Source: Bifidobacterium oedipodis (GTDB lineage: Bacteria; Actinomycetota; Actinomycetes; Actinomycetales; Bifidobacteriaceae). Taken from it: a DNA stretch of 64,000 nucleotides. A program made the position numbers and the translations under genes. Under the pieces are notes generated by a model, which saw only the letters and a list, made by a program, of their open reading frames with translations, was not told the origin of the DNA and ran no database searches. Below are positions 17,798-27,461 of this stretch, piece after piece (position 1 is the first letter of the stretch; the number at the start of each line of letters is the position of its first letter). The stretch covers positions 124,001 to 188,000 of the forward strand of contig NZ_JAAIII010000001.1 in NCBI RefSeq assembly GCF_012932425.1, read 5' to 3'.

Positions 17798-18544
17798 TTA
17801 GTTGTTATGCAAAACTTCAATGATACGGAAGCCTTTGGAGCTCGCGTATTTGCTGACGGCGAAGCTATCGCCGAGGGCTTCGTCAAGCCAGGGGATCAGG
17901 GAATCGGAGCCGAGGTTCTTTTGCACCACCAGATAGGCGGCGCCGCCGACCTTAAGCCGGGGCAGCCATGCCATCAGCAGTGTGTGCAATGTTTCCTTGC
18001 CCACGCGAATCGGGGGATTCGACCAGATTGCGTCGAAGGTGAGATCGGCGGGCAGAGATTCTGCCGTCAGCGTGGTGGCGGTGTTGGTGTTGCTGGCAGC
18101 GTGACCGGTGTTGCCGGTGCTGAATGTCGGCTGTGCTTCGGCAGGCAGCGGCACGCTCTGATCATCGACCTGCGAGACGTGCACATTGTCGCAGCCATTC
18201 GCCTTGGCGTTCGCGCAGGTCAGCTCCAGCGTGCGCTCGTTGACGTCCACAGCCCACACCTGCGCCTGCGGGGATTCGAACGCCATGGCCAGCGTCACCG
18301 GTCCCCATCCGCAGCCAAGATCGAGCACCGTGCCCTCTTCGGGCAATTCCGGTGCTTGCCTGAGGAGCACCGAGGTACCCAGATCCACACGGGAGGCGGA
18401 GAACACTCCGTTTGATACCTGCACATCCGCGTCATAGCCGCGCAGCGTCACATGCAGGGTACGTCGCACATCCTTGGAGCTGGGTTCCGCCGAAAAATAT
18501 TGTTCCGCTGACTCGGCTGTGGTGTGCTTGCGCTGCGTGCTCAT
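17798..18544 (-). CDS. RsmC-like class I methyltransferase
   Basis: A 248-residue SAM-dependent methyltransferase. Motif I is DLGCGWG (75-81), the acidic end of beta-2 is VDVNERTLEL, and the catalytic motif is NPPIR (176-180), typical of the RsmC/RsmD group that methylates guanine N2 in 16S rRNA. It has only the C-terminal domain of E. coli RsmC, as usual in Gram-positives. Residues about 137-163 (TGNTGHAASNTNTATT region) are a Thr/Asn-rich insertion before the catalytic motif, probably a surface loop. The start at 18544 is supported by GGAGGAC 5 nt upstream; a longer frame to 18772 has a His/Pro-rich tail without similarity. hrpA follows in the same direction, so the pair may act on the ribosome. 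Confidence 0.85.
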   Translation of the reverse strand: MSTQRKHTTAESAEQYFSAEPSSKDVRRTLHVTLRGYDADVQVSNGVFSASRVDLGTSVLLRQAPELPEEGTVLDLGCGWGPVTLAMAFESPQAQVWAVDVNERTLELTCANAKANGCDNVHVSQVDDQSVPLPAEAQPTFSTGNTGHAASNTNTATTLTAESLPADLTFDAIWSNPPIRVGKETLHTLLMAWLPRLKVGGAAYLVVQKNLGSDSLIPWLDEALGDSFAVSKYASSKGFRIIEVLHNN

Positions 18545-18690
18545 AATGTCCTCCACAATAACGATTCCGATGGTGCATGCCGGCTGGTTTAGCTTATTGC
18601 ATGGTATGGCATGCCAAGGAGCGGGCCGACGTGCGGGTTGAGCGTGAACATGCATGTCGTGCCTGAAACCGACCATTCGTGCCCACAAAT

Positions 18691-18723
18691 TTGACTTGGG
18701 GGGGGGGGGGTATCGGCTAGGGT
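18691..18723 (+). promoter_or_regulatory. Promoter with 13-G tract, candidate phase-variable
   Basis: A good -35 (TTGACT, 18691-18696) is followed by T and 13 consecutive G (18698-18710). The best -10 (TAGGGT, 18718-18723) is then 21 bp away, too far for a strong promoter; loss of three or four G would give 17-18 bp. Replication slippage in the G run could therefore switch the downstream surface protein gene on and off. This is inferred from sequence alone. Confidence 0.5.
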
Positions 18724-18770
18724 TGAAATTATGCCCGTAGTGGCATGTGGTGCATGAAAGGAAGTGACTC

Positions 18771-21700
18771 ATGGAAGAGCACAGAAACCTATTTTCAATC
18801 TATAGAACAGCGACGGGGGTATTGGCTGCAACGGCAATGCTGACGGTTGCAGGCGCATTCCCGGCGGCGGCTTTTGCCGATGAAACGGATGCCATGCAAG
18901 GAACGGTTGAGACAACACAAACGACTGCTCCTACCGACAATGAGACGTCGGATGCTGGCAATACCGGTGATACTGCTGGTAATGCTGATAATACTGGCGA
19001 CGACGCTGATGCCGGTGTTACTGGTGACATTGGTGACACTGGTGAAGTGAGCAATGGCGATGGTGCGGGCGTTACCGGCACCATTGATGACGATCAGACC
19101 ACTGGCAATGAAGCTGACGGCGAGACAACCACCGTTGGCGGATTTACGGTGCAGGGTGGCGTTTCTGGGACGGATTATACGTTTACAGAGAAAACCAAGA
19201 CCCTCACCATCACAACCGCCACGCCTCTGGTAATCAACACTCCGGACTACACCGAAGAAAGCCCGCTTGATGCCCGTATTGTGGTGAGCATGCCAGATGA
19301 GAACACCGAGGCTGATATTACCTTTGCGGGAGTGCATATTGCGTATGCCAATCCCAGCAAATATGGGCAGCAAAGTGCGATGCAAATTACTAAGGGTGCG
19401 CTGAGCCTGACACTCCAGGGTGCCAATTCGCTGAAAGTAACTCAAGGCTATGGTGCCGGATTGGAAAACAGCACGCATAAGCTCACCATCCAAGAAGCTC
19501 AAGGTGGCGGATCCCTGACTGCAGTTGGTCAGACAGCGGCCGGCATTGGCGGCGGCAGAGCTCGGGGCACATACGATGCTGCCAATATCACCATTAATTC
19601 TGGAACCATCATCGCTATAGGCAGTGAGCAAGGTGCTGGCATTGGCGGTGGCTGGGGTGGAAGCGCCACCAATATCACCATCAATGGTGGCAATGTGACC
19701 GCCACCGGCACGACGCTTACCAATGGTAGTGCGGGTATTGGCGGAGGATACGTTGGTGATGCATCCAATATCACCATCACCGGCGGAGTGGTCAATGCGA
19801 GTGGAATTACCGGTATTGGCGGAGGCCTCTGGGGCGACGGTTCTCATATCACTATTAGTGGTACTGCGCAGGTAACAGCAACTGGCAACGGCGGTGCCGG
19901 CATCGGTGGCGGTCAAGGGGCCAATGGATCGGACATCCTCATTTCCGGCACGGCAACGGTGAGCGCGCAATCCAATGGAAGTGGCGCGGCTATTGGCGGC
20001 GGTTATGACAGTGGCTATAACGGTGATGATGATAAGGGCAATGGCACAAATATCACCATTACTGGTGGGGTTACCGTTACAGCTATTGCCGAAGGCAATA
20101 GAAACAAAGGTGCTGCTATTGGCGGTGGAAACTATGGCAATGGCACAGGTATACGTATTGAATCTTCTGACGATGGAACGCCTACCGTTATCGCACGGGG
20201 CATCATTGGCATTGGCGCAGGCGTGTCTGGCGCAAGGTCAGACGTCACCATCAGCGCAGGAACAATCACCGCTACAGGAACAAGTCTTGCTTGGCCAGCT
20301 ATTGGTAATGGTGATGAATCCGTCAAGGTGACGATTGCCGGTGGCACTGTAACAGCTCAGACAGCAGGTTCTAGAGCTGCGGCTATTGGCGGTGACGGGG
20401 ATTCCAAAAATGTGGAAGTGAACATTAGCGGAGGTTTTATCACGGCTTCTGCTACAGGTAAGAATGCCAAGCCCATTGACGGTGCAGTATCCATTACCGG
20501 CGGCGCGTTCCCCGTCGAAGCATACGCGGATGAAGGCAAGATCTACGGCGTCGCGCTGGATGACGGTTATGTCATTGTGCCGAATCCGGATGCTGCTACG
20601 AAAGACAGCCACCCCACGCTGGTGCTTCCTAAAGAACAAGTTGTCGAAGGCGAAGCGTCCATCACATTGGCGTCAAGTAGCGAGTACGACGGTGCCGCTG
20701 TCGATGATGTCGATGTCGTGACTGCCGCGGCATATGGCGATGGAACGGACGCGACGGCCAAGGTGGCACTGACTTGGGCTGATACAGCGGGCAATACTCT
20801 GGGATCGGCTCCCACAGATGCCGGAACCTATAAGGTAACCGCCACGTTGCCGGATTCCGGAACGCTTGATGCCAATACCGCGGCATTGAATGGCAAGTAT
20901 TGCAAAGGCACCACGAAGTCGCAAACGTACACCATTACGCAAAAACCCGTAGCCCTCACATGGGACGGGCATGACGATCGTGTGGAAGACGACGGCAAGG
21001 CGGTCACGGCCACCATCTCAGATGGTGTGTTGGAAGCCGATGCCAGCGGTGTTGCTGTCGAAGTTTCCGGCGGCGATGTGCAAACATCAGGTACACATAC
21101 GGCAACTGCTACGTTAACCGGCGAGCGTGCACACAATTATGTGATTGAGGATGGTCAGAACACCATCTCGTTTACTATCCGTCGTGCAACATCGCCGACC
21201 CCATCGTATCAAGCCCGTATTGTTGTGACGGCGAAACCCGACAAGCTCGCCTACAAAATTGGCGAACCACTTGATCTGACGGGATTGGTGGTCACACAAT
21301 ACACATCAGGAGGCTTGTCGTTTGTTATCGGAACAGACAAGTACACGGTAACAGGCTTCGACTCGTCCAAGCCGGGCAAGCAGACCATCACCATCACGCT
21401 CAACGACAACACGAGCATGACGGCCTCGTTCACCGTAACGGTAGCCACCTCCGATCTGCAAGTGCGCCGCCTGTATAACCCGACCACCGGTGAGCACTTC
21501 TATACCGCTAACGAAACTGAGTGGGCATACCTCATCACCATCGGTTGGCGTGACGAAGGCGTGGGCTTCACGATGAGCGATTACGGCACCCCCGTATATC
21601 GCCTATACCAGCCCGGCGGCAAACACATGTTCACCACCAATAAAACTGAATACAAGCATCTGAAAACAGTCGGTTGGCGCGACGAAGGCATCGCATTCCA

Positions 21701-21848
21701 CGTGCCAGAAGAGGCGACGACCGATGCCTATCGCCTGTACAACACGTCGAATGGCGACCACCTCTTCACCACGAATTGGTTGGAGTACACAGTGCTGCGC
21801 ATCTTGCCATGGTGGCGTGGCGAAGGCGTAGGCTTCCGCGCACAGTAA
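18771..21848 (+). CDS. Large secreted surface protein with beta-helix-like repeats and DUF5648-type C-terminal repeats
   Basis: A 1025-residue exported protein. A signal peptide ends at about AFA-DE (36/37). An acidic, Asp/Thr/Gly-rich linker (40-125) leads to about 20 short repeats containing GIGGG or AIGGG with ITISGG/ITINGG (about 150-590), which suggest a right-handed beta helix. Ig-like parts follow (MBG-like around 640-800, a Big_3-like domain around 810-900), and the end (about 905-1025) holds three repeats of the type RLYNPTTGEHFYTAN...WRDEGVGF, resembling DUF5648. No LPXTG motif or C-terminal membrane helix is seen, so it is either secreted or wall-bound by the repeats. AAGGAAGTG precedes the ATG at 18771. 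A 13-G tract lies in its promoter. A role in host or glycan binding is inferred. Confidence 0.85.
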   Translation: MEEHRNLFSIYRTATGVLAATAMLTVAGAFPAAAFADETDAMQGTVETTQTTAPTDNETSDAGNTGDTAGNADNTGDDADAGVTGDIGDTGEVSNGDGAGVTGTIDDDQTTGNEADGETTTVGGFTVQGGVSGTDYTFTEKTKTLTITTATPLVINTPDYTEESPLDARIVVSMPDENTEADITFAGVHIAYANPSKYGQQSAMQITKGALSLTLQGANSLKVTQGYGAGLENSTHKLTIQEAQGGGSLTAVGQTAAGIGGGRARGTYDAANITINSGTIIAIGSEQGAGIGGGWGGSATNITINGGNVTATGTTLTNGSAGIGGGYVGDASNITITGGVVNASGITGIGGGLWGDGSHITISGTAQVTATGNGGAGIGGGQGANGSDILISGTATVSAQSNGSGAAIGGGYDSGYNGDDDKGNGTNITITGGVTVTAIAEGNRNKGAAIGGGNYGNGTGIRIESSDDGTPTVIARGIIGIGAGVSGARSDVTISAGTITATGTSLAWPAIGNGDESVKVTIAGGTVTAQTAGSRAAAIGGDGDSKNVEVNISGGFITASATGKNAKPIDGAVSITGGAFPVEAYADEGKIYGVALDDGYVIVPNPDAATKDSHPTLVLPKEQVVEGEASITLASSSEYDGAAVDDVDVVTAAAYGDGTDATAKVALTWADTAGNTLGSAPTDAGTYKVTATLPDSGTLDANTAALNGKYCKGTTKSQTYTITQKPVALTWDGHDDRVEDDGKAVTATISDGVLEADASGVAVEVSGGDVQTSGTHTATATLTGERAHNYVIEDGQNTISFTIRRATSPTPSYQARIVVTAKPDKLAYKIGEPLDLTGLVVTQYTSGGLSFVIGTDKYTVTGFDSSKPGKQTITITLNDNTSMTASFTVTVATSDLQVRRLYNPTTGEHFYTANETEWAYLITIGWRDEGVGFTMSDYGTPVYRLYQPGGKHMFTTNKTEYKHLKTVGWRDEGIAFHVPEEATTDAYRLYNTSNGDHLFTTNWLEYTVLRILPWWRGEGVGFRAQ

Positions 21849-21905
21849 TGTTCAGAATGTTCAGCCGCACGCAATGATCGCATTGCTGAGGTGGCTGTGA
21901 GCGAA

Positions 21906-21947
21906 CAGTGCCCCATTGTCTGCTTGATTGCGGATAATGGGGCACTG
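21906..21947 (+). terminator. Hairpin after surface protein gene
   Basis: A 12-bp perfect stem (21906-21917 with 21936-21947) with an 18-nt loop, 57 nt after the stop codon. No T run follows, so it may be a factor-dependent or weak terminator. It ends 11 nt before the hflX start. Confidence 0.5.
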
Positions 21948-21958
21948 CCGTAAAGGCT

Positions 21959-23689
21959 ATGGAATACTTCACACACAACGACGATGGGCGGATATTGACG
22001 GACGACCTGAATACTGCGCAAACGCAAGATATGGCTATGCAGCTCGAGACTATGCAACCCCAGACCGCGCAGCCAACGCGCGATGAAATCATGGCGGATT
22101 CTCCCGCCAGTGCTGCAGCGGCGGATAACGCAGACCCTGCAAGCGGGCACCGCGACGTGCTGGGCGAACAGTCCGAAGTATTGCTTGATGAGGGCGCGCG
22201 CGGCGTTGATTTCGACAATTCCGGCGACGAAGCCTGGCAGGAACGTGAATCGCGCAACCAGCTTAAGCATGTTGAAGGTTTGGGCGAACTGCAAGACGTC
22301 ACCGAAGTCGAATACCGCAAGGTGCGACTGGAACGCGTGGTACTTGTGGGCGTATGGTCGCGCGCTAACACCACCGAAGCTAAGGCCGAGGAATCCTTGA
22401 GGGAGCTGGCGGCGCTCGCCGAAACCGCCGGTGCCGTGGTATGCGACGGTCTGCTGCAGCACAGGCTGCGCCCTGACTCCGCCACCTATGTCGGTAGCGG
22501 TAAAGCAAAAGAGATCGCCGATATTGTGGCCATCAAGGAAGCCGACACCATTGTGGTGGACGACGATCTGCCGCCAAGCCAGCGCCGTGCCTTGGAAGAT
22601 GCAACCAAGGTGAAGGTGGTGGATCGCACCGCCGTGATTCTCGATATCTTCGCCCAGCACGCCACCTCGCGCGAAGGCAAGGCACAGGTGGAACTGGCGC
22701 AACTGCAATACATGCTGCCGCGACTGCGCGGTTGGGGTGGTTCTCTGTCTCGTCAGGCCGGTGGTCAGGCCGCAGGCCAGAACGGTGGTATTGGTTCGCG
22801 AGGCCCTGGTGAGACACAGATCGAAATGGATCGCCGTGTGATTCGCACGCGTATCGCCCGTTTGAAGAAGCAGATTCGACAGATGGCCCCCGCGCGCGAG
22901 GTCAAACGTGGTTCTCGCCGTCGTTTTGGACTGCCGACCGTGGCTGTGGTCGGCTATACGAACGCGGGCAAATCCTCGCTGACCAACCGGCTCACCGGTT
23001 CGGCTGAGTTGGTGGAGAACGCGCTGTTCGCCACGCTGGATACGGCCGTGCGTCGCGCCAAAACCCGTGATGGTCGTGCCTACGCCTATGTGGACACGGT
23101 CGGCTTTGTGCGCCGCCTACCCACCCAGCTGGTTGAAGCGTTCAAATCCACGTTGGAAGAAGTGGCCGAAGCCGACATCATTCTGCACGTGGTGGATGGC
23201 TCCCACCCGGATCCGTTCTCCCAGATTGACGCGGTGAATGACGTGCTTGCCGACATCGACGGCACTGCCGCGATCCCGCGCATCACCGTGTTCAACAAAG
23301 CCGATCAGATCGATCAGTCCACGCGACAGCGTTTGGCTGCGCTGGAGCCTGAGGCGCATATCGTTTCTGCCTATAACGGCGAAGGCTTGGACGAGCTGCG
23401 TGCCGCAGTGGAGGCGCTGCTGCCCGTGCCGCATGTGCATGTGCGCGCCTTGCTGCCGTATACCGCCGGGTCGTTGCTGTCGCGCGTGCGCGAATACGGC
23501 AATGTGTCCACGGTGGACTACCGTGACGACGGCGTGCTGCTTGAAGCCGATGTCGATTCGCATCTGGCGGCCCACATCATCGAACAGTCCATCGATGATG
23601 GCGCTGACGATCATGCTGCTGGAATTGACGATGCCGTGGCTGGTGCTGGTGCTGGTACAGCGGCCGGTACCGTGGCCGAAGAAGCATAA
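21959..23689 (+). CDS. hflX: GTPase HflX
   Basis: A 576-residue ribosome-associated GTPase that splits stalled 70S ribosomes. The N-terminal HflX domain (about 120-330) contains the glycine-rich linker GGIGSRGPGETQIEMDRR; the GTPase domain has G1 GYTNAGKSS, G3 DTVGF and G4 NKAD. The first 115 residues are an extra acidic, Gln/Ala/Asp-rich extension and the last 35 an Asp/Ala/Gly-rich tail; both are longer than in E. coli HflX. AAAGG lies very close to the ATG at 21959, so a start at an internal Met (for example at MAMQLETM, about residue 26) is possible. A hairpin separates it from the surface-protein gene. Confidence 0.93.
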   Translation: MEYFTHNDDGRILTDDLNTAQTQDMAMQLETMQPQTAQPTRDEIMADSPASAAAADNADPASGHRDVLGEQSEVLLDEGARGVDFDNSGDEAWQERESRNQLKHVEGLGELQDVTEVEYRKVRLERVVLVGVWSRANTTEAKAEESLRELAALAETAGAVVCDGLLQHRLRPDSATYVGSGKAKEIADIVAIKEADTIVVDDDLPPSQRRALEDATKVKVVDRTAVILDIFAQHATSREGKAQVELAQLQYMLPRLRGWGGSLSRQAGGQAAGQNGGIGSRGPGETQIEMDRRVIRTRIARLKKQIRQMAPAREVKRGSRRRFGLPTVAVVGYTNAGKSSLTNRLTGSAELVENALFATLDTAVRRAKTRDGRAYAYVDTVGFVRRLPTQLVEAFKSTLEEVAEADIILHVVDGSHPDPFSQIDAVNDVLADIDGTAAIPRITVFNKADQIDQSTRQRLAALEPEAHIVSAYNGEGLDELRAAVEALLPVPHVHVRALLPYTAGSLLSRVREYGNVSTVDYRDDGVLLEADVDSHLAAHIIEQSIDDGADDHAAGIDDAVAGAGAGTAAGTVAEEA

Positions 23690-23790
23690 ACATGAGGAAT
23701 GTCACAAGCTTGTTTGGCCTATAGTGGTCAAGCATTATCGTGAACGCTAACAACCGTTGTGAACATTGCCCTGATGGCATCTGGCAATAA

Positions 23791-24858
<1,068 letters not shown>

Positions 24859-24900
24859 TTCTCATGATCTGATGCTTCTGTTCGAAGCGTCAGAAGAATG

Positions 24901-24948
24901 AATCTCCCGGCTATCGACTGCTTTCGATAGCCGGGAGATTTGTTTATT
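24901..24948. terminator. Bidirectional terminator between ldh and cation exporter
   Basis: A 17-bp perfect stem (24901-24917 with 24924-24940) with a 6-nt loop is followed by TGTTTATT. It serves ldh from the left and probably the convergent CDF gene from the right, as its last codons adjoin it. Confidence 0.92.
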
Positions 24949-25891
24949 CGTGCAGATTCTCAGCCGAGACGGAGGTGTAGCCCTCCGGTTCAAGCTGGAA
25001 GGTGGTGTGGGGAACCGAAACCGGGAAATGCTCGCGTAGACAATCCTGCAATTGGGCGAGGATGTCACCGGCCTGTTCCATCGTCAGCCCGCGTTCCACC
25101 ACCACATGCGCCATAAGAATCGGCATGCCGGTGGCCACGGTGCTGGCATGCAGATCATGCACGGCGACCACATGCGGCACCTGTTCCAAGTGGGTGCGCA
25201 CGGCATCAAGATCGAGGCCATCCGGAGTTTCTTCCAACAGCACTTTAACCGCATTGGCAAGCAATTTGATGGCGCGCGGAATCATCATCAGTGCGATAAT
25301 GCCGCCGGCCACGGCATCGAAGCCGCTCCAGCTGGTCGACATCATCACCAGAGCCGAAATCACCACCGCCACCGAACCGAGTGCGTCATTCATCACCTCA
25401 AGGAACGCCGCCCTCATATTCATATTGTCTTCGCGCTGCGAAGCGAGAATGGCTATCGATCCGATATTCGCCGCAAGTCCAAGCAGACCGACGAACAGCA
25501 GCAGACCAATATCGCTGATATCGCTCGGGCGGCCGCCAAACAGGCGCATGCCGGCTTCGACCAGTGCATACAATCCCACAATCAGCAAAACCACTGCGCC
25601 CGCGGCCGCGGTGATCACCTCCAAGCGCGCCCAACCCCAAGTGCGGTGGGAACTTGGTTTGCGTTGCATCAGTATCGCCGTGACGGTGGAGGCGATAAGC
25701 ACCGACATGTCGGTGAGCATATGGCCGGCATCCACAAGCAGAGCCAGCGAATCGGTAAGAATTGCAGACACAACCTCGATAAGGAACACCGTTGCCGTAA
25801 GCGAGAGCGTAGCAATCAGTCGCTTCTGATGGGCGGCGGAAACATCGGCCTGCGAGGAGCCGGAGGGGAGATGTGTGTGCGTGTGAGCCAT
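24944..25891 (-). CDS. Cation diffusion facilitator (CDF) family efflux protein
   Basis: A 315-residue membrane transporter that exports divalent metals (Zn, Cd or Co) by proton exchange. It has an N-terminal His-rich tail (HTHTH), about six membrane segments, and the paired metal-site motifs DAGHMLTD in helix II and MNDALGS in helix V. A cytoplasmic C-terminal domain carries HDLHAS and HVVVERG, as in CzcD and ZitB. AAGGAAGG lies 10 nt before the ATG at 25891. It resembles CzcD; the metal cannot be told from sequence. It converges on ldh with a shared terminator. Confidence 0.92.
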   Translation of the reverse strand: MAHTHTHLPSGSSQADVSAAHQKRLIATLSLTATVFLIEVVSAILTDSLALLVDAGHMLTDMSVLIASTVTAILMQRKPSSHRTWGWARLEVITAAAGAVVLLIVGLYALVEAGMRLFGGRPSDISDIGLLLFVGLLGLAANIGSIAILASQREDNMNMRAAFLEVMNDALGSVAVVISALVMMSTSWSGFDAVAGGIIALMMIPRAIKLLANAVKVLLEETPDGLDLDAVRTHLEQVPHVVAVHDLHASTVATGMPILMAHVVVERGLTMEQAGDILAQLQDCLREHFPVSVPHTTFQLEPEGYTSVSAENLHE

Positions 25892-25955
25892 GTTGGTAAT
25901 CCTTCCTTGCTGAAAGCGCTTCTCAATACCATTTGCGATAACGTCCAAATACGAC

Positions 25956-25982
25956 GAAACCCCGGACTAAGTCCGGGGTTTC
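25956..25982 (-). terminator. Terminator after lexA
   Basis: A 12-bp perfect stem (25956-25967 with 25971-25982) with a TAA loop, 51 nt beyond the lexA stop in its direction. The outer pairs are AAA/TTT but no long T run follows. Confidence 0.7.
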
Positions 25983-26032
25983 AATAACTGATGCTAACTA
26001 TAGCATGTACGTAGCTATGGTGCCGGAGACGT

Positions 26033-26764
26033 TCACAGTTTGCGAAGTACGGTGACGACTTTGCCCATGATGGTGGCGTGGGTGCCGTCGATGGGGGAGT
26101 AGGCGGGGTTGTGCGGCATCAGCCACACGTGGCCATTGTCTTCGCGGAAGGTTTTGACCGTGGCCTCGTCGTCCAGCAGTGCGGCGACGATGTCGCCGTT
26201 GACGGCGGAGTTCTGTTCGCGCACCACCACGAAGTCGCCGTCGCAGATGGCTGCATCCACCATCGAATCGCCATGCACCTCAAGCATGAACAGGGTGCCG
26301 CCTCCGGTAAGGCGTTCGGGCAGACGCATCACATCGTCCACATGTTGCTCGGCGGTGATGGGTGTGCCGGCTGCGATGCGCCCGACCAGCGGCACGTCAT
26401 GCGATTCGCTGATCGTTTCGCTGGGGAACTGATAGATTTGCGCGACCTGCGGCTTTGCGGTGGCCTTATTGTGCACGGTTGTGTGGTTTGTGCTCTCAGC
26501 ATCTGTGCTGGAGCCGGCGACCACCTCTATGGCACGACCTTTGTTGGCGTTGACGCGAATGAAGCCTTTGTCTTCAAGGGCCATGAGTTGGTGCTTCACC
26601 GAAGAGGGACTTTTGAGCCCGGCGGCTTCACCGATTTCACGAAAGGAGGGGGCGAAGCCCTGCTTGTCAATGTGGGAGCGAATGGCCTGGAGCACCTTGC
26701 GCTGGCGGTCGGTTAATGCCGACTCGTCCGGCTCTTGTTTCGGGGTGAAGGGGATGGTGCTCAC
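26033..26764 (-). CDS. lexA: LexA repressor
   Basis: A 243-residue SOS repressor and self-cleaving protease. The winged helix (about 17-80) contains SPSSVKHQLMALEDKGFI. A 40-residue Ser/Thr/His-rich linker leads to the S24 domain with the cleavage site RIAAGTP (A132-G133), catalytic Ser in HGDSMVD (S167) and Lys in ATVKTF (K204). It starts with GTG at 26764 after AAAGGAG. It is divergent from the LysM gene with a cluster of LexA boxes in the shared promoter region, so autoregulation is expected. Confidence 0.97.
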   Translation of the reverse strand: MSTIPFTPKQEPDESALTDRQRKVLQAIRSHIDKQGFAPSFREIGEAAGLKSPSSVKHQLMALEDKGFIRVNANKGRAIEVVAGSSTDAESTNHTTVHNKATAKPQVAQIYQFPSETISESHDVPLVGRIAAGTPITAEQHVDDVMRLPERLTGGGTLFMLEVHGDSMVDAAICDGDFVVVREQNSAVNGDIVAALLDDEATVKTFREDNGHVWLMPHNPAYSPIDGTHATIMGKVVTVLRKL

Positions 26765-26821
26765 GTCGTGGCTCCTTTCTTGGGTTTAGACATCAAGCAT
26801 AGCGTGATATGCAAGCGAGAG

Positions 26822-26905
26822 CAAACATTTGTTCGAGTGTCGGCTTGACTTATTCGAACATATGTGCCATTATAAGAACACATGTTCGATAGAACGAATG
26901 TTCGA
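26822..26905. promoter_or_regulatory. Array of four LexA (SOS) boxes
   Basis: Sites resembling the actinobacterial/Bacillus SOS box (CGAAC-N4-GTTCG) lie at 26822-26835 (CAAACATTTGTTCG), 26855-26867 (CGAACATATGTGC, right arm degenerate), 26874-26890 (AGAACACATGTTCGA core) and 26891-26905 (AGAACGAATGTTCGA). The last two are adjacent and sit directly before the LysM gene; the first lies nearest lexA. Both divergent genes should be under LexA control. Confidence 0.85.
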
Positions 26906-26919
26906 AAGAGGTGGTCTCA

Positions 26920-27285
26920 ATGACTGTTTCGATGATGATGCCTGCAGGTCACAATGCTGCGCTCAGTGTGAGGAGTGACGCTGAGACTGTTCATGAGAAA
27001 CGTCAAGGGGCACGCGTGGTTACTGTGCTGATGACGGTGCTGGCCATGGTATTGATGTGGGGTGCTATGAGTGCGCTGTATGCGGAACCGGCGCAATCTA
27101 ATGTCAGAAGTGTGCCGATGGTGAGCTACACCGTACGGCCGGGGGATACGCTGTGGTCGTATGCCTCCGCCATCACGCCAGCTGGCGAGGACGTCAGCGA
27201 CACTGTGGCTGAGCTCATTGAGATCAATAATCTTGAATCGGGTGTTTTGGAGGCAGGACAACGTATTGTTGTGCCGGCGCAGTGA
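26920..27285 (+). CDS. LysM-domain membrane protein, probable SOS cell-division inhibitor
   Basis: A 121-residue protein with a cytoplasmic N terminus (about 1-32), one membrane helix (33-54) and a single extracellular LysM domain (about 69-119, VSYTVRPGDTLWSYA to GQRIVVPAQ). This architecture and its place divergent from lexA match YneA of Bacillus, DivS of Corynebacterium and ChiZ of Mycobacterium, small SOS-induced proteins that delay septation. GAAAGAGGTGG upstream supports the ATG at 26920 over the GTG at 26911. LexA boxes lie immediately upstream. Sequence similarity to those proteins outside LysM is low, as is usual, so the function is inferred from architecture and context. Confidence 0.85.
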   Translation: MTVSMMMPAGHNAALSVRSDAETVHEKRQGARVVTVLMTVLAMVLMWGAMSALYAEPAQSNVRSVPMVSYTVRPGDTLWSYASAITPAGEDVSDTVAELIEINNLESGVLEAGQRIVVPAQ

Positions 27286-27412
27286 GCCTATACAAGCACA
27301 GTGTGTAGACAGTGATTGCAGGCAGCAGTGTGATGGACGTTGAATCATCGTGTTCATTCGATATATCCGGGGTGCGGCAACAAGGTATTGCAATAGCGAA
27401 TGAGGCACGGCG

Positions 27413-27434
27413 AAACCCGTCATGCGCGGGTTTT
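27413..27434 (+). terminator. Short terminator between LysM gene and nrdR
   Basis: A 7-bp stem AAACCCG/CGGGTTT (27413-27419 with 27427-27433) with a 7-nt loop and a following T. It probably limits SOS-induced read-through into nrdR. Confidence 0.6.
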
Positions 27435-27461
27435 CTAGGCATGCACGTTATTGTAGGGAGT

